Shown here one piece after another: positions 51,433 through 60,259 of a stretch of DNA of 64,000 nt. This DNA is from Methanofollis fontis (GTDB taxonomy: Archaea > Halobacteriota > Methanomicrobia > Methanomicrobiales > Methanofollaceae). The position numbers and the translations under genes are program-made. How positions within the stretch are numbered: position 1 is the first letter of the stretch; each line of letters starts with the position of its first letter. The stretch lies in NCBI RefSeq assembly GCF_004297185.1, contig NZ_PGCL01000001.1, positions 186,001 through 250,000 on the forward strand. Reading direction: 5' to 3'. The notes under the pieces were generated by a model, which worked only from the letters and a program-made list of their open reading frames with translations, did no database searches and was not told where the DNA came from.

Positions 51433-52083
51433 TCACTCGCTCCCTGCCTCTTCGGCGTCCTGCCGCCTGCCCTTCCATTCCCCCTTCAGCTCGGGGTAAT
51501 CGGTCAGGATCTTTGAGACCGTGCTCCGACTCACATTGAACATGCGGCAGATTTGCGAGATGCTGGTTCCCGAACGGCGCACCGTGATCAACGCCTCGAT
51601 CTGCCCCTCGTTCAGGGCCTTCGGCCGTCCGATCGCACCCTTCGTGCGCGACTCCTGGCGCGGGGAGGTGGACTGTGCCTTCCTGACCCGTTCGGCGTAG
51701 GTGCCCATATATTCAACGAAATGTCCGATTGCTTCTGTTCTGAGTTCTGGGTTGTCAACATACCCAATAAAATCATTTTTTGCGAAAAAAGGAACGAAAC
51801 CCTCGGAAATCAGGGAGTGGATCTCATCTATTCCATTTTCAGGGTTCCTTGCGATATCGGAGAGGCTGAGAAATATGACGAACTGCGCCATATGTTCACG
51901 GCAGTATTGGAGCATGGCATTGTATCCGTCCCGTTTTCTGGGCGGGGTACTGGCGGCGCGATGATCGTTGAAAACCGTATTGATGGTAAAGCGGTATTTG
52001 CAAAATTGCTCAAGAACCTCTCGTTGATGCTCGATATCGCCTCTCCTCCTCGTGACAAGGTAGGCTACGGCATCCTTCTTCAT
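51433..52083 (-). CDS. Resolvase/invertase-like serine recombinase homologue with altered active site
   Basis: 216 aa. The N-terminal domain follows the resolvase pattern (VAYLVTRRRGDIEHQREVLEQF, then VIFLSLSDIARN and the long E-helix), and the C-terminus has the Hin-like helix-turn-helix (GRPKALNEGQIEALITVRRSG, ISQICRMFNVSRSTVSKIL). Where active enzymes have the nucleophilic Ser in RVS(T/S), this one reads LVTRR, a Thr with one residue missing. It may therefore be a DNA-binding regulator rather than a recombinase. The gene is AT-richer than its neighbours, suggesting transfer. The TATA box gives a leaderless start. Confidence 0.75.
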   Translation of the reverse strand: MKKDAVAYLVTRRRGDIEHQREVLEQFCKYRFTINTVFNDHRAASTPPRKRDGYNAMLQYCREHMAQFVIFLSLSDIARNPENGIDEIHSLISEGFVPFFAKNDFIGYVDNPELRTEAIGHFVEYMGTYAERVRKAQSTSPRQESRTKGAIGRPKALNEGQIEALITVRRSGTSISQICRMFNVSRSTVSKILTDYPELKGEWKGRRQDAEEAGSE

Positions 52084-52105
52084 ACCAATTATTGAAATTG
52101 ATCTG

Positions 52106-52112
52106 CATATAT
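52106..52112 (-). promoter_or_regulatory. TATA box of resolvase-like gene
   Basis: Coding-strand ATATATG centred about 26 bp before the ATG at 52083. The remaining approximately 200 bp up to ribB are AT-rich and hold no supported gene. Confidence 0.5.
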
Positions 52113-52314
52113 CTGTTACGATTTTTTATTAGATTGATCGATCTTCCAAAACCAAATATCCATGAGATTGAGACAGAGATCCAGATTTTGGATACGGATA
52201 TCGGAGAAAATGAGAACAGGGAGGCATGTGAACGGCGGGAGCGGTGCGGCACAGGTGTCAGAAAAAAGAGAGAAGGGGCCGGCACACATACCGGCTATAC
52301 GTTCAGGTCAGCTG

Positions 52315-52324
52315 GAGAAAAAAA
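52315..52324 (-). terminator. T-rich terminator after ribB
   Basis: Coding-strand TTTTTTTCTCC begins directly after the TGA of ribB. Confidence 0.45.
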
Positions 52325-52996
52325 TCAGTTTTTTGTGTGTTCCCAGTGTTCGAGCACCTCGCTTCCCCCGATGAAGGGGATACCGTGCTCCGCTCCGTAT
52401 CTGACGGCGTCCTCCTTTGTGAGGGCGAGGCCGCTCTCGTCATCGAGCATCTCGCAGACGACCACGGCCGGAGTGGTCCCTGCCAGCTCGGCCAGGGCGA
52501 TCGAGAGTTCGGTCTGGCCCCGCCGGACATCCAGCAGCCCGTCGGCGGCACGGAGGAGGGCGACATGGCCGGGGGTCCTGAACTCGGCGGCGAAGTTGTG
52601 GCCGCCGCCATTGAGGGAGCGCTTCACCTGATCGGCGATGGCGTTGATCGTGACGGCGCGGTCACGGTCCGGGATGCCGGTGAAGGTGCTCCGGTGGTTC
52701 ACCCAGATCGAGAAGGACGAGTGGTTCCGGCGGTCGTAGGGGATGTCGCCGGGCTGTTCGGCGGCTGCAACGTTCTGCATCAGATCGGAGGCGAAGGGGA
52801 GGCCGAGACGTTCGGCGGCCAGCGGGTGGACGGCCGTGCAGATGAGGCCGCCGCCGTCCCTGCGCATCCTCAGCACGTCCTGCGGGGTGACCGCATCGGC
52901 GCGGATGATCAGGTCGGTCTCCTGTTCACGGTCGTCGAAATCGTACAGCAACACAAACTTTCCGTCCCTCAGGGCGGCACAGGCATCTTCAAACAT
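52325..52996 (-). CDS. ribB: 3,4-dihydroxy-2-butanone 4-phosphate synthase
   Basis: 223 aa. Acidic metal-binding loop DDREQETDLII, the DGGGLICTAV segment, and RSTFTGIPDRDRAVTI with GHVALLRAADG are diagnostic of RibB. It makes the four-carbon unit of riboflavin from ribulose-5-phosphate. The start overlaps the end of the riboflavin kinase gene by 8 bp, so the two form an operon. Confidence 0.95.
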   Translation of the reverse strand: MFEDACAALRDGKFVLLYDFDDREQETDLIIRADAVTPQDVLRMRRDGGGLICTAVHPLAAERLGLPFASDLMQNVAAAEQPGDIPYDRRNHSSFSIWVNHRSTFTGIPDRDRAVTINAIADQVKRSLNGGGHNFAAEFRTPGHVALLRAADGLLDVRRGQTELSIALAELAGTTPAVVVCEMLDDESGLALTKEDAVRYGAEHGIPFIGGSEVLEHWEHTKN

Positions 52997-53657
52997 GGTG
53001 AACCTCCACGGTTACGGTATCAGAATCCTTCAGGTCAAACTTTTCCCGCAGGCGATCGGGGGAGATGATCTCGATGATCTCATCGGGGTAGTGGCTCCGC
53101 CCGGGCTGGACGATAGCACACGGCGAATCCCCGATCCGGCAGGGGAGACAACGAGCGCCCCCGAACGTCCTGCCGTCCGCATGAAATCCATCGATGGTGA
53201 TCCAGTTCAGCCCCTCAAGCCTCCGCTTCACCCCGACACTCGCACCGTTCAGCCGTATGTTCAGGGTGCCGGGATAGGCGTAAAACCCGAGTTTATCATG
53301 GAACTGCGCGCGGTAATGGGGGTGATCCACATAATAGCGCCCCTCCCCGAGACCGCTGATCACACTGCCGGTCAATACAAAGCGCCCCTTCTCCTCGGAA
53401 AAGATTCGGGCATAGTCGGAGAACTCCCGCCGCAGCTCCTCCTCACCCTTCGGCGTGATCGCCACGTACTGCCCGTCGGGGTGGATGGAGCGGGCGATCA
53501 GAAGGGCCGATTCAAGCGCCTGAAGGCGCCTTGAGGCCGTTTGAGGACTGATATTCAGGGCATCGGCAAGCGTCTGGGAGGAGATCCTCTGCGAAGCGCA
53601 CAGACCGCCGGTCAGGGCGATCACCTTCAGACACTGGAGTTCTCCCGCATCGGTCAT
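52989..53657 (-). CDS. rbkR: RbkR: winged-helix regulator fused to CTP-dependent riboflavin kinase
   Basis: 222 aa. Residues 1-90 are a winged helix-turn-helix (SQTLADALNISPQTASRRLQALE); residues about 95-222 are the archaeal riboflavin kinase (TGSVISGLGEGRYYVDHPHY, GFYAYPGTLNIRLN, DGFHADGRTFGGARCLPC, ISPDRLREKFDLKDSD). It phosphorylates riboflavin to FMN using CTP, and members of this family repress riboflavin genes in archaea. A TATA box 28 bp upstream indicates a leaderless mRNA, and an inverted repeat lies just beyond it. It is co-transcribed with ribB. Confidence 0.94.
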   Translation of the reverse strand: MTDAGELQCLKVIALTGGLCASQRISSQTLADALNISPQTASRRLQALESALLIARSIHPDGQYVAITPKGEEELRREFSDYARIFSEEKGRFVLTGSVISGLGEGRYYVDHPHYRAQFHDKLGFYAYPGTLNIRLNGASVGVKRRLEGLNWITIDGFHADGRTFGGARCLPCRIGDSPCAIVQPGRSHYPDEIIEIISPDRLREKFDLKDSDTVTVEVHHV

Positions 53658-53680
53658 GGATATCAAAATTGAGATGCATC

Positions 53681-53690
53681 CCATATATGG
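53681..53690 (-). promoter_or_regulatory. TATA box of rbkR-ribB operon
   Basis: CCATATATGG, palindromic, centred about 28 bp before the ATG at 53657. Confidence 0.55.
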
Positions 53691-53699
53691 GTTGTGCCT

Positions 53700-53719
53700 T
53701 CGACTTCGTAGATTGTCGA
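53700..53719. promoter_or_regulatory. Candidate operator in rbkR/regulator intergenic region
   Basis: Inverted repeat TCGAC-n10-GTCGA, ten bases upstream of the rbkR TATA box and about 12 bases upstream of the TATA box of the divergent regulator gene. The half-site spacing (15 bp centre to centre) is unusual for one helical turn. It could serve RbkR autoregulation or the neighbouring XRE regulator. Confidence 0.35.
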
Positions 53720-53731
53720 TATGCGATTCGT

Positions 53732-53741
53732 TAATTATTTA
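53732..53741 (+). promoter_or_regulatory. TATA box of the mevalonate-entry operon
   Basis: TAATTATTTA about 30 bp before the ATG at 53767, with no Shine-Dalgarno; probably leaderless. Confidence 0.4.
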
Positions 53742-53766
53742 ATGTGAGGGCTCAACACCTACTCCT

Positions 53767-54480
53767 ATGAACTCCGAACTGCGTAAACAACTCGCCGAAA
53801 AGATGGCGGGGGAGATTACGCTCTCGGACTCGCCGGGGAAGGCGCTGAAGAAGTGGCGGATGAGCTTTGGCATTCCGCAGGGCACGCTCTCCGAGCGTCT
53901 CGGCACCTCCCCCTCGGTCATCTCCGACTATGAGGGGGGGCGGCGCAAAAGCCCCGGAACCGCTGTTGTCGGTAAGATCGTCGATGCGATCCTCTCGATC
54001 GACGAGGAGAACGGCGGCAAATACATTCAGCGATTTTCAAAAATTCTCTACACCCAGTTCGACGACGACGATGTCATCTATGACATGCACGACTACGCGT
54101 CGGCGGTGTCCCTTCCATCGCTGGCAGAGGCGATCGGCGCCCGCAAACTCTGCGGCTCGACCGATCTGACGATCTTCGGCTACACCGTGGTCAACAGCCT
54201 CAACGCCATCATGCACCTCTCGGCCAACGAGTTCAACCGCATCTATGGGTGGAGCACCGAACGGGCACTCATCTTTACCAACGTATCGACTGGAAAATCC
54301 CCCCTCGTCGCCATCCGCGTCACCCCCTTCAAGCCCCGCTGTGTCGTGCTGCAGGGGCTTGAACCCGAGCAGGTCCACCCGCTCGTGCCGCGGCTTGCGG
54401 AGCGGGACCGAATCACGGTCCTCTGCACCTCAATGGGCGTCGAGGAGATTGTGAGTACACTGAGGGAAAAGGAATGGTAG
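53767..54480 (+). CDS. XRE-family HTH regulator encoded with HMG-CoA synthase
   Basis: 237 aa. An N-terminal Cro/CI helix-turn-helix ([35 protein letters not shown]) spans about 28-65. The rest (about 90-237) is an alpha/beta ligand-type domain with conserved-looking [40 protein letters not shown] and CVVLQGL. The last 7 bp overlap the start of HMG-CoA synthase, so this regulator is co-expressed with the mevalonate-entry enzymes and may sense a pathway intermediate. Confidence 0.87.
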   Translation: MNSELRKQLAEKMAGEITLSDSPGKALKKWRMSFGIPQGTLSERLGTSPSVISDYEGGRRKSPGTAVVGKIVDAILSIDEENGGKYIQRFSKILYTQFDDDDVIYDMHDYASAVSLPSLAEAIGARKLCGSTDLTIFGYTVVNSLNAIMHLSANEFNRIYGWSTERALIFTNVSTGKSPLVAIRVTPFKPRCVVLQGLEPEQVHPLVPRLAERDRITVLCTSMGVEEIVSTLREKEW

Positions 54481-55529
54481 GCATCATCACGTATGGGGCG
54501 CAGATCCCCAGATACCGGATCACCATCGAGGAGATCGCCAAGGTCTGGGGCGACAACCCCAAGGAGATCTCAGGCGGCCTCGGTGTGAGGGAGAAGTCCC
54601 TCCCCGACATGGACGAGGACACCGCAACCATCGCCGTCGAGGCGACACGCAACGCACTGATCAGGAGAAACGTCGACCGGGACGCCATCGGGGCGATCTA
54701 TGTGGGCTCCGAGTCCCACCCCTATGCCGTCAAACCGACATCGGCGACGGTCGGTGAGGCGATCGGGGCGACGCCGGTGATGACGGCGGCCGACTACGAG
54801 TTTGCCTGCAAGGCGGGCACTGCCGCCGTGCAGACCTGCATGGGGCTTGTCGGCAGCGGTATGGTCCGCTACGGCATCGCCGTCGGCGCCGACGTGGCAC
54901 AGGGCGCTCCAGGTGACGCACTGGAGTACACCGCCGCCGCCGGCGGGTGCGCCATGATCCTGGGCACCGAGGACCCGATCGCCGAGATCAACCACACCTG
55001 CTCGTTCACCACCGACACGCCGGACTTCTGGCGGCGCGAGGGGCAGCCCTACCCCCGCCACGGCGGGCGGTTCACCGGCGACCCAGGCTACTTCAAGCAC
55101 ATCATGGGTGCCGCGAAGATGATGTTCGAGCACAGGGGCACCAGTCCCGCTGACTACGACTATGCGATCTTCCACCAGCCGAATGCGAAGTTCCCCCAGC
55201 GGGTGGCAGGCATGCTCGGCTTCACGGGCGAACAGATCAAACCCGGCCTTGTCGTGCCCCGCCTCGGCAACACCTATTCGGGCGCCTCGATGATCGGTCT
55301 TGCCGCCACCCTGGACGTGGCAGAGCCCGGCGACCGCATCTTTGTCACCTCGTTCGGTTCAGGTGCGGGCAGTGACGCCTTCGACATCACGGTCACCGAC
55401 CGGATCACAGACGAATCGGTGTTCGCACGCTCGGCGGCCCCCACGGTCGAAGAGCTCCTCGCAAACCCGATCTATGTCGACTATGCACGGTATGCCAAAC
55501 ACAAGGGTAAGATCATGGTGCAGAAATGA
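54474..55529 (+). CDS. hmgB: Hydroxymethylglutaryl-CoA synthase
   Basis: 351 aa archaeal HMGCS. The nucleophilic Cys is C112 in [12 protein letters not shown]; the catalytic His lies in [13 protein letters not shown] and NTYSGAS closes the CoA site. It condenses acetyl-CoA and acetoacetyl-CoA to HMG-CoA, the entry to isoprenoid lipids. It overlaps the upstream regulator by 7 bp and the thiolase by 4 bp (ATGA). In archaea this enzyme, the thiolase and the DUF35 protein form a channelling complex. Confidence 0.96.
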   Translation: MVGIITYGAQIPRYRITIEEIAKVWGDNPKEISGGLGVREKSLPDMDEDTATIAVEATRNALIRRNVDRDAIGAIYVGSESHPYAVKPTSATVGEAIGATPVMTAADYEFACKAGTAAVQTCMGLVGSGMVRYGIAVGADVAQGAPGDALEYTAAAGGCAMILGTEDPIAEINHTCSFTTDTPDFWRREGQPYPRHGGRFTGDPGYFKHIMGAAKMMFEHRGTSPADYDYAIFHQPNAKFPQRVAGMLGFTGEQIKPGLVVPRLGNTYSGASMIGLAATLDVAEPGDRIFVTSFGSGAGSDAFDITVTDRITDESVFARSAAPTVEELLANPIYVDYARYAKHKGKIMVQK

Positions 55530-56692
55530 GAGATGTGGCAGTGATTGGGATCGGCATCACCAGGTTTGGCGAATGGTGGGACCGATCCTTCAGGAACCTC
55601 TTTGTTGAGGCGGGCGTGAAGGCGATCGAGGATGCGAACCTCTCCGGCGAGCAGATCGACGCCATGTATGTCGGAAACATGAGCGCAGGACGGTTCGTCG
55701 AGCAGGAGCACATCGGTGCCCTGATCGCCGACTACTCCGGACTCGCCGCAGGGCACATCCCGGCGACGAGGGTGGAGGCGGCCTGCGCCTCGGGCGGTCT
55801 GGCCTTCCGTGAGGCCGTGACCAGCGTGGCATCCGGGATGTCGGATATCGTCGTCGCCGCCGGTGTCGAGAAGATGACCGACGTGGACACCAGCCTCTCC
55901 ACCGACGCCCTTACGGCGGCGGCCGACCGTGAGTGGGAAGGCTTTGCCGGAGCGACCTTCCCCGGGCTGTATGCGATGATCGCCAACGATTACATGCACA
56001 AGTATCCCCTCACCCGGGAGCAGCTGGCGCAGGTGGCGGTGAAGAACCATGCCAACGGCGCCCACAACCCGATCGCACAGTTCCAGAAGGAGATCACGCT
56101 GGACACCGTGCTGCGCTCCACGATGGTCGCCGACCCCCTCCGCCTCTTCGACTGCTCGCCGATCACCGACGGCGCCGCCGCCGTGGTCGTAGCACCCCTG
56201 GAGATGGCAAGAAAATTCACCGATACTCCAATCCGAGTGCTGGCGACCGCACAGGCGAGCGACACGATCTCCCTCCACGACCGCCGCGACATCTCCACGA
56301 TGGATGCAACGGTCGCTGCGGGCAACCGCGCCTTCTCCATGGCCGGTCTGGAGCGCAAAGCCATCGACTTCGTTGAGGTCCATGACTGCTTCACCATCGC
56401 TGAGATCTGCGCCATCGAGGACCTGGGCTTCTGCACCAAGGGCGAGGCCGGGCGGATGACCGAGGAGGGCGTGACCGCCCTTGACGGCAATCTACCGGTG
56501 AACCCATCGGGCGGTCTGAAGTCCTGCGGCCACCCGGTCGGTGCGACCGGCATCAAGCAGGTCTGCGAGGCCGTCATCCAGCTCCGCGGCGAGGCCGGAA
56601 AGCGGCAGGTCGAAGGGGCCGAGATCGGAATGACACACAATGTCGGCGGCACGGGTGCGACGGTCGCCGCCCATATCTTCGGGAGGTCCTGA
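55526..56692 (+). CDS. Acetyl-CoA acetyltransferase (thiolase)
   Basis: 388 aa, archaeal SCP-x-like thiolase. The acyl-accepting Cys is in [12 protein letters not shown], with HDCFTIAE and the C-terminal CGHPVGATG completing the site. It forms acetoacetyl-CoA and is expected to pass it to HMG-CoA synthase inside a shared complex bridged by the DUF35 protein encoded next. ATGA overlap upstream; a 1-bp gap to the DUF35 gene. Confidence 0.95.
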   Translation: MRDVAVIGIGITRFGEWWDRSFRNLFVEAGVKAIEDANLSGEQIDAMYVGNMSAGRFVEQEHIGALIADYSGLAAGHIPATRVEAACASGGLAFREAVTSVASGMSDIVVAAGVEKMTDVDTSLSTDALTAAADREWEGFAGATFPGLYAMIANDYMHKYPLTREQLAQVAVKNHANGAHNPIAQFQKEITLDTVLRSTMVADPLRLFDCSPITDGAAAVVVAPLEMARKFTDTPIRVLATAQASDTISLHDRRDISTMDATVAAGNRAFSMAGLERKAIDFVEVHDCFTIAEICAIEDLGFCTKGEAGRMTEEGVTALDGNLPVNPSGGLKSCGHPVGATGIKQVCEAVIQLRGEAGKRQVEGAEIGMTHNVGGTGATVAAHIFGRS

Positions 56693-56693
56693 A

Positions 56694-57086
56694 ATGTCGG
56701 TACCACGATTCTGGAGAAAGATCCCCCAGCGCTACAACCTGGAGGGGACGCACTGTGAGACCTGCGGGCGCTATTTCTTCCCGCCCCGCAACCTCTGCCC
56801 GACCTGTCGCCGGGAGGGGCGGATCGTCGATTACACCTTCAAGGGCACCGGGAAAATCGTCACCTACTCGGTGATCCGATCGGCGAGCGACCAGTTCGCA
56901 GCGCTCACCCCCTACGTGCTTGCCATCGTCGAACTCGACGAGGGGGCCCGCATGACCGCACAGGTCGTCGTCGAGGACCCGGAGGAGGTCTCCATCGGCA
57001 TGCCGGTGAAGGCTGTCTTCCGCCGCCTCGGCGCAGAAGGGGAGAGCGGCGTCATCTACTACGGCACCAAGTTCGTGCCGGTATGA
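56694..57086 (+). CDS. DUF35 OB-fold/zinc-ribbon scaffold protein
   Basis: 130 aa. An N-terminal helix (WRKIPQRYNLEG) leads to a rubredoxin-like zinc ribbon (CETCG, CPTCR) and an OB-fold (GTGKIVTYSVIR, PYVLAIVEL). DUF35 proteins hold thiolase and HMG-CoA synthase together and bind CoA, allowing transfer of acetoacetyl-CoA. GGAGG lies before the ATG. It is the last gene of this operon. A 107-bp gap without genes follows. Confidence 0.94.
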   Translation: MSVPRFWRKIPQRYNLEGTHCETCGRYFFPPRNLCPTCRREGRIVDYTFKGTGKIVTYSVIRSASDQFAALTPYVLAIVELDEGARMTAQVVVEDPEEVSIGMPVKAVFRRLGAEGESGVIYYGTKFVPV

Positions 57087-57193
57087 CGGGCATCCCCCGT
57101 CCTCCTTTCAGATACCCCGATTGCCTCTCCGCGAATACCCCCGCCCCGGCAGACCCCGCCGGGACGAACGATTCTTTTTCGGTCCCCCTGTGA

Positions 57194-58078
57194 TCAGGAG
57201 TCCGTGCGGCAGAGTGCAGCATCAAAAAAGGCGATGACCCGACGCTCGTAGTCGTCAGGACGGAGGGAATATGCACCGGTATGACCCGCACCAGGGACAA
57301 CCCACACCGATGCCCGTCCACCCGCCTCTCCGGCGTACAGACGGGCGAAGGCCTCCTCCATCGGTTTTTCTCCGGCTGCGATCAGCAGGTATCCGGTGGA
57401 TCCCGACCCGGCGATCGACTCCGGCAGCGGCAGGGGGGCGGCGTCACCGCTCAGCAGGGCCACGACGGCATACATCAGGCGGGCCGTGAAACTCCGCTCG
57501 AGCGGACGTTCTGATTCCAGCGCCAGAAGGTCGGCGGAGGAGCGGTGTGTGGCGCCGTCGGCGACGATCGCCTCCACCGCCGGATGGGCAGACGCCGCCC
57601 CGAGGAGCACCTCGCCGCCGAGCGAGAGGCCCATGCCCCCGATGGCCCTGACCCCCTCCTGTCCTTCCAGAAAGGCGACGGCGGCGCCCACATCCCGGTC
57701 GCTCTCCCAGCCGAACCGGTTGGTCCCGCCCCCGCTCATGCCGTGCCCCCGCAGGTCAGGGGCGAGGACGCCGTAGCCGTGGCGCTGGAGCATCAGGGCG
57801 TAGGAACAGATATCATGGCGCGAACCCCCAGCCCCGTGGATCAGGATGATCGCCGCCCCGGTGCCGGAGGGCGGGGCGTACCATGCCGCAAGGGGGATCC
57901 CGTCCTCTGTCGTAAACCCCACCTCCTCAAACCCCGGTGGAGGGGGACCGACCTCCTCACCGGCCGGGAGGACGGCATAGACCCCGAATAGTGCAGGGAT
58001 GCCAATATAGACCAGCAGCACAACGGCCGCTGTGAGGATCAGGAGGGGGCGGAGGCGAACGAAGGAGAGGGGAATCAT
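57194..58078 (-). CDS. Membrane-anchored alpha/beta hydrolase
   Basis: 294 aa. One N-terminal membrane segment (residues about 8-32) anchors the catalytic domain outside. Oxyanion motif HGAGGSRHD, nucleophile elbow GLSLGGE and catalytic His in GAGHTGAYS are present, as in the YqkD/BEM46-like group. Substrate is unknown; lipids, esters or peptides are all possible. It is separated by 18 bp from the Trm5 gene upstream and probably shares its transcript. Confidence 0.86.
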   Translation of the reverse strand: MIPLSFVRLRPLLILTAAVVLLVYIGIPALFGVYAVLPAGEEVGPPPPGFEEVGFTTEDGIPLAAWYAPPSGTGAAIILIHGAGGSRHDICSYALMLQRHGYGVLAPDLRGHGMSGGGTNRFGWESDRDVGAAVAFLEGQEGVRAIGGMGLSLGGEVLLGAASAHPAVEAIVADGATHRSSADLLALESERPLERSFTARLMYAVVALLSGDAAPLPLPESIAGSGSTGYLLIAAGEKPMEEAFARLYAGEAGGRASVWVVPGAGHTGAYSLRPDDYERRVIAFFDAALCRTDS

Positions 58079-58096
58079 GGCCGCATCAGGGGGGCT

Positions 58097-59020
58097 TCAC
58101 TCCCCCACCACAATATCGTACACGGCGTGCCACTCCCCGGGCGAGTAGCTCCGCACCCGCCGCTCCGTCACCGCCTTCACCGGAAACGCCCGGATGCGTT
58201 CGAGGTACCCCCCCTCGGCATCCTGGAGGGTGTAGAAGTGGATCGTCCCGCCCGGACGGCAAAGGGCGAAGGCGGCAGGCAGAAACCCGGCAGACTCCAT
58301 GGGCAGGTTCATCACCACGCGCTCGAAGGTCCGCCCGAAGATGCGGGGCAGGTGGGCGGCGTCGGCCAGCACCGGCAGGACGTTTGTGACCCGGTTTCTG
58401 CCGATGTTCTCGCACATCAGGGAGACCGCCGCCGGGTTGAGGTCGGCGGCCACCACCAGGGAGGCGCGGGCAGAGCAGGCGATCGCAAACGGCCCCACGC
58501 CCGCAAACATATCGCAGAGGCGTTCTGCTGGTGCCATCAGGGAGCGTATCCGCTGCCGCTCGGTGGAGAGGCGGGCCGAAAAATATGCGTGCGAGAGGTC
58601 GACGGCAAAACGGTGACCATGCTCGGTGACGGTGGTGCGCGTCGTCGGTTCCCCGGCGAGCACCCGGAAGGAGCGGGTGCGAAACTCCCCCTCCACGGCC
58701 GAGAGGGGGACCACCACCGTGTGCAGGGAGGGGCGGGATGCCAGGATCCGCACCGCACCGGCGACGTCCTCATCCTGCATGATGGCGATCCCGCCCACCA
58801 GTTCGTGGCGGGGGAGGTCCTCGCGCGGCGGAAAAGCGGCGAAAAGCGCCAGTTCCGCCCCTGGCACCTCTTCGGTCAGGGGGAGGAGGAGGTCGGCCCC
58901 GTCGGCACGCGGGCGGCGGGAGCGGTCCAGGAGACCGCGGGCGATCAGGTCCTGCCGCCGCTCCTCCGCCTCTCGTTTCGGCACCCGCAGCCCCCATCCC
59001 TCCTCGTCCCCCGCGTGCAT
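58097..59020 (-). CDS. trm5: tRNA (guanine37-N1)-methyltransferase Trm5 (archaeal)
   Basis: 307 aa. The C-terminal class I methyltransferase domain has DMFAGVGPFAI (SAM motif I), ADLNPAAV, and the catalytic NLPMES motif. The N-terminal D2-like region (about 95-150) contains YFSARLSTER, typical of Trm5. It makes m1G37, which prevents frameshifting. The ATG at 59020 is about 25 bp from an AT-rich box, so leaderless. It is divergent from HMG-CoA reductase and the two promoters interlock. Confidence 0.93.
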   Translation of the reverse strand: MHAGDEEGWGLRVPKREAEERRQDLIARGLLDRSRRPRADGADLLLPLTEEVPGAELALFAAFPPREDLPRHELVGGIAIMQDEDVAGAVRILASRPSLHTVVVPLSAVEGEFRTRSFRVLAGEPTTRTTVTEHGHRFAVDLSHAYFSARLSTERQRIRSLMAPAERLCDMFAGVGPFAIACSARASLVVAADLNPAAVSLMCENIGRNRVTNVLPVLADAAHLPRIFGRTFERVVMNLPMESAGFLPAAFALCRPGGTIHFYTLQDAEGGYLERIRAFPVKAVTERRVRSYSPGEWHAVYDIVVGE

Positions 59021-59050
59021 CTTTATCCCGGATCCCCCTATCTAATTGCT

Positions 59051-60259
59051 ATGGAAGATCCTCTCGCAAGGCTAAAAAATGGAACCCTCAAACTCTATGC
59101 CCTCGAAAGCGAATTTCCACCCGTCGAGGCCGTGCGGGTCAGGCGGAACTACGTTGAGGCGGAGAGCGGCGCCGACCTCGCCGCCCTCGGATCCTTCTCG
59201 ATCGGGATCGACCGCGTGGTGAAGCGGAACATCGAGAACATGATCGGCGCCGTCCAGATACCGGTCGGCGTCGCCGGGCCGATCCGGGTGAACGGCGCCC
59301 ATGCGTCGGGCACCTACTGGCTCCCGCTCGCCACCACCGAGGGGGCGCTCGTGGCCTCGGCCAACCGCGGCGCATCGGCGATCACGCGGGCCGGCGGGGC
59401 CGAGGTGCGGATCACCGGCGAGGGGATGACCCGCGCCCCCATCTTTGCCGCCCGGGACATCGTGCACGCCGCCGAGATCGTCGACTGGGCCCGCACGCAC
59501 CATGCGGAGTGCGCCGCCGCCGCCGAGCGCACCACCTCGCGCGGCAGGCTCCTCTCGGTCACCCCCTATATCGTGGGCACGAACGTCTTCCTCCGCTGCG
59601 CCTACGACACCAAGGACGCCATGGGTATGAACATGGCCACCATCGCCACCGCCGAGATCGCCAACCTGGTCGAGCGGGAGACGGGTGCGCGGCTCATCGC
59701 CCTCTCCGGCAACATGTGCACCGACAAAAAACCGGCGGCGATCAATATGATCGAGGGGCGGGGCAGGAGTGTCGTGGCCGGCATCCGCCTCACCAATGAG
59801 CAGATCGCCTCTATCCTGAAGACCGATGCCAGAAGCCTGGTTGAGGTGAACACCAGGAAGAACCTGATCGGGTCGGCCCGGGCGGGCTCGCTCGGTTTCA
59901 ACGCCCATGCAGCCAATATCGTGGCCGCACTCTACCTCGCCTGCGGGCAGGACCCCGCCCATGTGGTCGAGGGGAGCACCTGCATCACCACCGTCGAGGA
60001 GACGGAGGACGGGGCCTATATCGCCGTCACCCTCCCGGCCGTGCAGGTCGGCACCGTCGGCGGCGGGACCGGGATCGACACGCAGGCGGCCTGCCTCTCC
60101 CTCCTGGGAGTCGCTGGCGGCGGGACGCCTGAAGGGGCCAATGCACGGGCGTTCGCCGAGATCGTCGGTGCGGCAGTGCTCGCCGGGGAGCTCTCCCTCC
60201 TGGGGGCGCTGGCCGCCAACCACCTCGCCCGCGCCCACCAGCAGCTGGGGCGGGGTTAG
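59051..60259 (+). CDS. hmgA: 3-hydroxy-3-methylglutaryl-CoA reductase
   Basis: 402 aa class I HMG-CoA reductase. ENMIGAVQIPVGVAGPI, the catalytic Glu in ATTEGALVAS, DAMGMNM, the catalytic Lys in DKKPAA, and GGGTGIDTQ are present. It reduces HMG-CoA to mevalonate with NAD(P)H, following HMG-CoA synthase encoded 4 kb upstream. A CTTTATCC box about 27 bp upstream overlaps the trm5 start codon. The stop overlaps the convergent rimI stop by 4 bp. Confidence 0.97.
   Translation: MEDPLARLKNGTLKLYALESEFPPVEAVRVRRNYVEAESGADLAALGSFSIGIDRVVKRNIENMIGAVQIPVGVAGPIRVNGAHASGTYWLPLATTEGALVASANRGASAITRAGGAEVRITGEGMTRAPIFAARDIVHAAEIVDWARTHHAECAAAAERTTSRGRLLSVTPYIVGTNVFLRCAYDTKDAMGMNMATIATAEIANLVERETGARLIALSGNMCTDKKPAAINMIEGRGRSVVAGIRLTNEQIASILKTDARSLVEVNTRKNLIGSARAGSLGFNAHAANIVAALYLACGQDPAHVVEGSTCITTVEETEDGAYIAVTLPAVQVGTVGGGTGIDTQAACLSLLGVAGGGTPEGANARAFAEIVGAAVLAGELSLLGALAANHLARAHQQLGRG

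Noticed and set aside
51433-52083. Mobile element or integron around the resolvase-like gene
   Set aside because: No transposase, terminal inverted repeats, target duplications or tRNA attachment site are visible; the gene alone does not define an element.
58127-59050. Long open plus-strand frame through trm5 leading into HMG-CoA reductase
   Set aside because: The upstream part is antisense to trm5 with shadow composition; the HMG-CoA reductase family start is at 59051.
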